In this document: in pieces, positions 23,435-25,969 of the stretch
Layout: every line of letters begins with the position of its first letter
Position numbering within the stretch: the stretch's first letter is position 1
Assembly (NCBI GenBank): GCA_963922455.1
Contig: CAWUIO010000093.1
Coordinates: forward strand, 1-25,969
Source: CAWUIO01 sp963922455
GTDB taxonomy: Bacteria; Bacteroidota; Bacteroidia; Cytophagales; Microscillaceae
Direction: 5' to 3'
DNA: 25,969 nucleotides
Translations under genes and position numbers: made by a program
Notes under the pieces: model-generated
Database searches by the model: none
The model's input: only the letters and a program-made list of their open reading frames with translations
What the model was told of the DNA's origin: nothing

Positions 23435-24088
23435 ATGTCTACATTTGCTTTAATTTTTGATATGGATGGGGTGATCATAGACAGTAATCCCTATCACAAA
23501 GTTGCCTTAAAAGAGTTTTGTGCCCGCTACGGGTATGCATTGGATGAGGAACAATTACGGCAAAAAATCTACGGCCGTACCAACAAAGAATGGATCCGCA
23601 ATGTCATGGGTGAAATCAGCGAGGAGGACTTTCATCGCTATGAAGAAGAAAAAGAATCTTTGTTCCGTGACTTATACCTACCACACATCAAGGCCCTGCA
23701 AGGATTAGAAGATTTCTTAAAAAACGCCCAAGCCCAAAGCATCCCCATGGCTATTGGCACTTCTGCCCCGCCCTCTAATTTGGATTTTGTCATGAAACAT
23801 ACTGGATTTTCTGACTATTTTTCACACAAATTAGACGAAACTCACGTTAAAAAAGGTAAACCTGAGCCCGAAATCTACCTAAAGGTGGCCGCAGCCTTGG
23901 AATTTGCTCCTCAAAACTGCTTGGTTTTTGAAGATTCGGTCTCAGGTGTGCAAGCAGCCCGAAGTGCGGGTTGTAAAGTAGTGGGTGTCGGCACGACTCA
24001 TACCGAAGCCGAGCTGGCCCCCCTTGATCAATTTATACTCGATTTTGAAGGATTGGCCCCTGAAAGTTTAGCCCGACATTTTGCCTAA
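23435..24088 (+). CDS. HAD-family hydrolase, beta-phosphoglucomutase-like
   Basis: The protein has 217 residues from the ATG at 23435; an earlier TTG-initiated frame from 23363 would add 24 residues ahead of the nucleophile motif and overlap the likely promoter, so it is rejected. Motif I is FALIFDMDGVIIDSN (Asp9 nucleophile, Asp11 acid/base), motif II AIGTSAPPSN (Thr109/Ser110), motif III Lys142 in VKKGKPEPEIY, and motif IV VFEDSVSGVQAA (Glu166-Asp167, magnesium). The helical C1 cap lies at about residues 18-85. This is the beta-phosphoglucomutase/phosphatase subgroup, acting in the cytoplasm on a sugar phosphate or similar metabolite; mutase and phosphatase cannot be separated by eye. The Trp-rich repeat protein gene follows by 45 bases on the same strand. 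Confidence 0.9.
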   Translation: MSTFALIFDMDGVIIDSNPYHKVALKEFCARYGYALDEEQLRQKIYGRTNKEWIRNVMGEISEEDFHRYEEEKESLFRDLYLPHIKALQGLEDFLKNAQAQSIPMAIGTSAPPSNLDFVMKHTGFSDYFSHKLDETHVKKGKPEPEIYLKVAAALEFAPQNCLVFEDSVSGVQAARSAGCKVVGVGTTHTEAELAPLDQFILDFEGLAPESLARHFA

Positions 24089-24133
24089 GCAGTTATAGGC
24101 TCAGACTTCTCAGATAATAATTTTTTTAACCCT

Positions 24134-25342
24134 ATGCGTAAACCAGAGCTTGCCTCCGAATTAGAAGAGTTTTTCCAGACGGAAGACAATTTTTTCCTAG
24201 ACGTAGTATCCTTTCATTATCCCTTTTCCTTAGAGTTTTTGGATACCTACCAGCCTCTCTTAGATTGGTTTCGTTTGAGCCGAAATCAACACTTAGCATG
24301 GTCTCCGGAGCTACTCGAGCGCTTTCAAATTGTATGGAATTGGCGGGACCTCTTAGCCAATCCGGCTGTGCCTTGGACCCCCGAATGGGTCAACAACTTT
24401 ACCAGCTATCTCAAGCATACCCCCACAGAAGCATTGCCTATTGGCACTTCGGCCGAACCTGAAACCAAAGAACAATACCTTGACTCTCTGTTTAAAGCGC
24501 CAAAATTCCCTTGGACTACCGCTTGGATTAGAGAAAACCAGGACCTTTTAGATTGGCAAGCCCTGAGTGCTTGTGCTCCCCTAAAAGCCGACTATCTTAT
24601 GCTGGAATATTTCCGGGAACAGTGGGATTGGCCTATGCTAAGCCTCAACCCCCATTTACGCTGGAATGATGAACTAGTGGAACAATTTGAACACTTTTGG
24701 GATTGGGACAACCTCAGTCAAAATCAGGGAATCCCTTGGACGGAAGAGCTCCTGTACCGCTATCGCAACAAATGGCATTGGGGCCATCTTAGTGAAAACC
24801 CGAAGCTCCCTTGGTCGGGCGACTTAATAGAACAGTACTTCAAAAACTGGCGTTGGGGCATTTGGCAAAAAGCCGATACGCTTAATGCCGATGCCAAAGT
24901 AGCAGGCCACGGGCTCAGCCAAAACCCCGGTTTACCTTGGACCGAAGCATTTATCGAGACCCACGAATCCCGATGGAGCTGGTCGGCCCTGAGTGGCAAT
25001 ACTGGCTTGCCCTGGACTTCTGAGTTGGTACACAAATATGAAAAAAAATGGAATTGGCGCTTCCGCATCGCCGAAAACCCGGCTATTCCCTGGACCAAGG
25101 AATTTATCGTAGCGTATCAAGACCATTTTGACTGGGACAATCTCTGGATGACCAAAAACGAAGGAATCCCCTGGGACCTGGAATTGATCAAACGCTTTCG
25201 TAACCCGATGGCCTTGGCCTTTTTGGCCGAAAACGTCACACTTTACCAAAATATCTTTGCCCAACACTTAAACGAAGATGCCATCGCCTACATCATTCGG
25301 GCCAATCATAAAACTAATTTAAGTCAGCAAGCTTTATCGTAA
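24134..25342 (+). CDS. Trp-rich tandem-repeat protein, function unknown
   Basis: The protein has 402 residues and no signal peptide or membrane segment, so it is probably cytoplasmic. Most of the length is about ten units of about 27-28 residues with consensus (L/I)PWT.ELI..Y...W.W..LS.N. Clear examples are IPWTEELLYRYRNKWHWGHL, LPWSGDLIEQYFKNWRWGIW and LPWTSELVHKYEKKWNWRFR. Two units are interrupted: one by about 35 residues near 95-125 (TPTEALPIGTSAEPETKEQY), one by NADAKVAGHG near 255. Each unit is likely a helix plus short turn with Trp packing, giving a solenoid. I know similar W..LS.N..(L/I)PW repeats only from uncharacterised proteins. The gene follows the HAD gene by 45 bases and its last nine bases overlap the convergent gene at 25334-25342. 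Confidence 0.82.
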   Translation: MRKPELASELEEFFQTEDNFFLDVVSFHYPFSLEFLDTYQPLLDWFRLSRNQHLAWSPELLERFQIVWNWRDLLANPAVPWTPEWVNNFTSYLKHTPTEALPIGTSAEPETKEQYLDSLFKAPKFPWTTAWIRENQDLLDWQALSACAPLKADYLMLEYFREQWDWPMLSLNPHLRWNDELVEQFEHFWDWDNLSQNQGIPWTEELLYRYRNKWHWGHLSENPKLPWSGDLIEQYFKNWRWGIWQKADTLNADAKVAGHGLSQNPGLPWTEAFIETHESRWSWSALSGNTGLPWTSELVHKYEKKWNWRFRIAENPAIPWTKEFIVAYQDHFDWDNLWMTKNEGIPWDLELIKRFRNPMALAFLAENVTLYQNIFAQHLNEDAIAYIIRANHKTNLSQQALS

Positions 25343-25783
25343 AGCGGTTAAAGTGACCTTGCCATCTTGGGTCTCAAGTAAAATCCGGCGAGAATTGATA
25401 GACTTAACTTTTACAGTTTCTTCATGCCCTCCGGAGGCTTTCAGAAAAAGTTCGCGGTCATGGGGATCATACTGCCAGGTCCCTTTCAAAATGACCCCTT
25501 CTCCCAAACGAAGGCGATAGGTATAATCCGGCATAAATTCCATTTGGTTTTGGGCCGCTTTTTTTTGCATTTCTTTGAGCAAATACTCCCGGTAAGTAGG
25601 TTCCAAGGTATCGATCATCTCTTTTTTGTGGGGCACCCGGTGCAAGTGCCGGTTGATCTCTACCTCCATTTGCCAATTACCGATCAAGGCCTTATCTCCA
25701 AGAGTCTGGGCCGACACTTGGGCGTTCAGAAAAAAACTACTCCCTAGGAGTAAAAGAGAGGCAAGATGTAAGATTATTTTCAT
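25334..25783 (-). CDS. Small exported protein, possibly lipocalin-like, function unknown
   Basis: The protein has 149 residues from the ATG at 25783. The frame stays open to 25942, but that part is repeat-element sequence, and a proper signal peptide (MKIILHLASLLLLGSSFFLNA-QV) starts at 25783. The mature part has LIGNWQMEVEIN (about residues 33-44), then a Lys/Glu-rich helix (about 58-80) and strands DYTYRLRLGEGVILKGTWQY, ELFLKASGGHEETVKVKSI and RRILLETQDGKVTLTAL. The G-x-W start and G-T-W-x-Y...L.L pattern is that of small lipocalin-like domains of Bacteroidota, which is a guess at fold only. The stop overlaps the end of the convergent Trp-repeat gene. Confidence 0.78.
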   Translation of the reverse strand: MKIILHLASLLLLGSSFFLNAQVSAQTLGDKALIGNWQMEVEINRHLHRVPHKKEMIDTLEPTYREYLLKEMQKKAAQNQMEFMPDYTYRLRLGEGVILKGTWQYDPHDRELFLKASGGHEETVKVKSINSRRILLETQDGKVTLTALR

Positions 25784-25819
25784 AGACGTATTATTAAAAC
25801 ATAGACTTGGAGCTTCCTT

Positions 25820-25926
25820 GGGGGCTGCCCTCCCGGCTCCTCTCCCCATACCCAGCGCTTTGCCGGGAGGTCGGGCTTTCGCTACTCGCCGGCCTACCCG
25901 CAAAGCAGCGGCGGGCTCAAACAGGC
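25820..25926 (+). repeat. Dispersed hairpin element, copy G (right end lost)
   Basis: The copy starts GGGGGCTGCCC and contains arms CCTCCCGGC (25829-25837) and GCCGGGAGG (25862-25870), a perfect 9-bp stem with a sequence unlike the other copies and a shorter 24-nt loop. TCGGGCT follows directly, then CGCTACTCGCCGGCC and GGCGGGCTCAAACAGGC. The usual CCATCCCTAAGCC end is absent. A GGAGCTTCC block just upstream (25809-25817) resembles the left end of copies A and B. It lies 36 bases upstream of the small exported protein start and extends that reading frame. Confidence 0.75.
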
Positions 25927-25969
25927 TATTGATTACCCACATCTTTTTTGTAAATATGGGAATGAAAGA
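25927..25969. other. Right window edge, no recognised feature
   Basis: Only 43 bases remain after repeat copy G. They are AT-rich, and no start codon with coding evidence is seen. Confidence 0.4.

Noticed and set aside
2100..25926. Integron attC or CRISPR interpretation of the dispersed hairpins
   Set aside because: attC sites need GTTRRRY-type core boxes, which are absent, and copies are kilobases apart in both orientations. CRISPR needs short, regularly spaced repeats with spacers, which are not seen.

Overview
The window reads as chromosomal DNA of a Gram-negative member of the Bacteroidota. Support comes from a Bacteroidota-style LptD (OstA) protein divergent from an N-acetylmuramoyl-L-alanine amidase and an MCE/MlaD protein, lipoprotein and Sec signal peptides ending in Ala-Gln, few clear Shine-Dalgarno sites, TAnnTTTG-like promoter boxes, and WG-repeat and TPR proteins. 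A Saprospira-like (Saprospiria) origin is my impression only. I see no phage, transposase, CRISPR or tRNA/rRNA signal.

Layout. 1-1768 (minus): a secreted PhoD-type phosphatase that runs off the left edge into what looks like a second, 5'-nucleotidase-type domain. 2498-4237: WG-repeat lipoprotein. 4297-4731 (minus): 4HBT thioesterase. 5028-6894: YeeZ-like NAD(P)-binding protein followed by a double-FKBP secreted prolyl isomerase. 7034-7861 (minus): membrane-anchored HExxH protease. 8391-10800: three uncharacterised envelope genes (coiled-coil protein, six-repeat secreted protein, polytopic membrane protein). 11159-11725: ECF-like sigma factor. 12224-12898: trmH. 12899-14733 (minus): MCE/MlaD protein and amidase. 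14812-20450: lptD and a large membrane-anchored protein with a propeller-like C-terminus. 20935-22726 (minus): TPR protein and SAM methyltransferase. 23435-25342: HAD phosphatase and a Trp-rich repeat protein. 25334-25783 (minus): small secreted protein.

The most coherent functional block is 12899-20450. It combines outer-membrane lipid handling (LptD, MCE/MlaD) and peptidoglycan cleavage (amidase), with a large envelope protein of unknown role downstream of lptD.

The most unusual feature is a family of seven intergenic elements of about 110-135 bp, in both orientations (2100, 4771, 8004, 11736, 12028, 20459 and 25820). Each has a 5' GGGGCTT-like end, a 7-9 bp stem enclosing a non-conserved 24-37 nt loop, an invariant TCGGGCT directly after the stem, a conserved GC-rich right half, and usually a CCCTAAGCC end. 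Stem sequences differ between copies, yet both arms change together, so the hairpin and not its sequence appears to be preserved. Two copies sit directly upstream of genes and create false N-terminal extensions in the open reading frames there.
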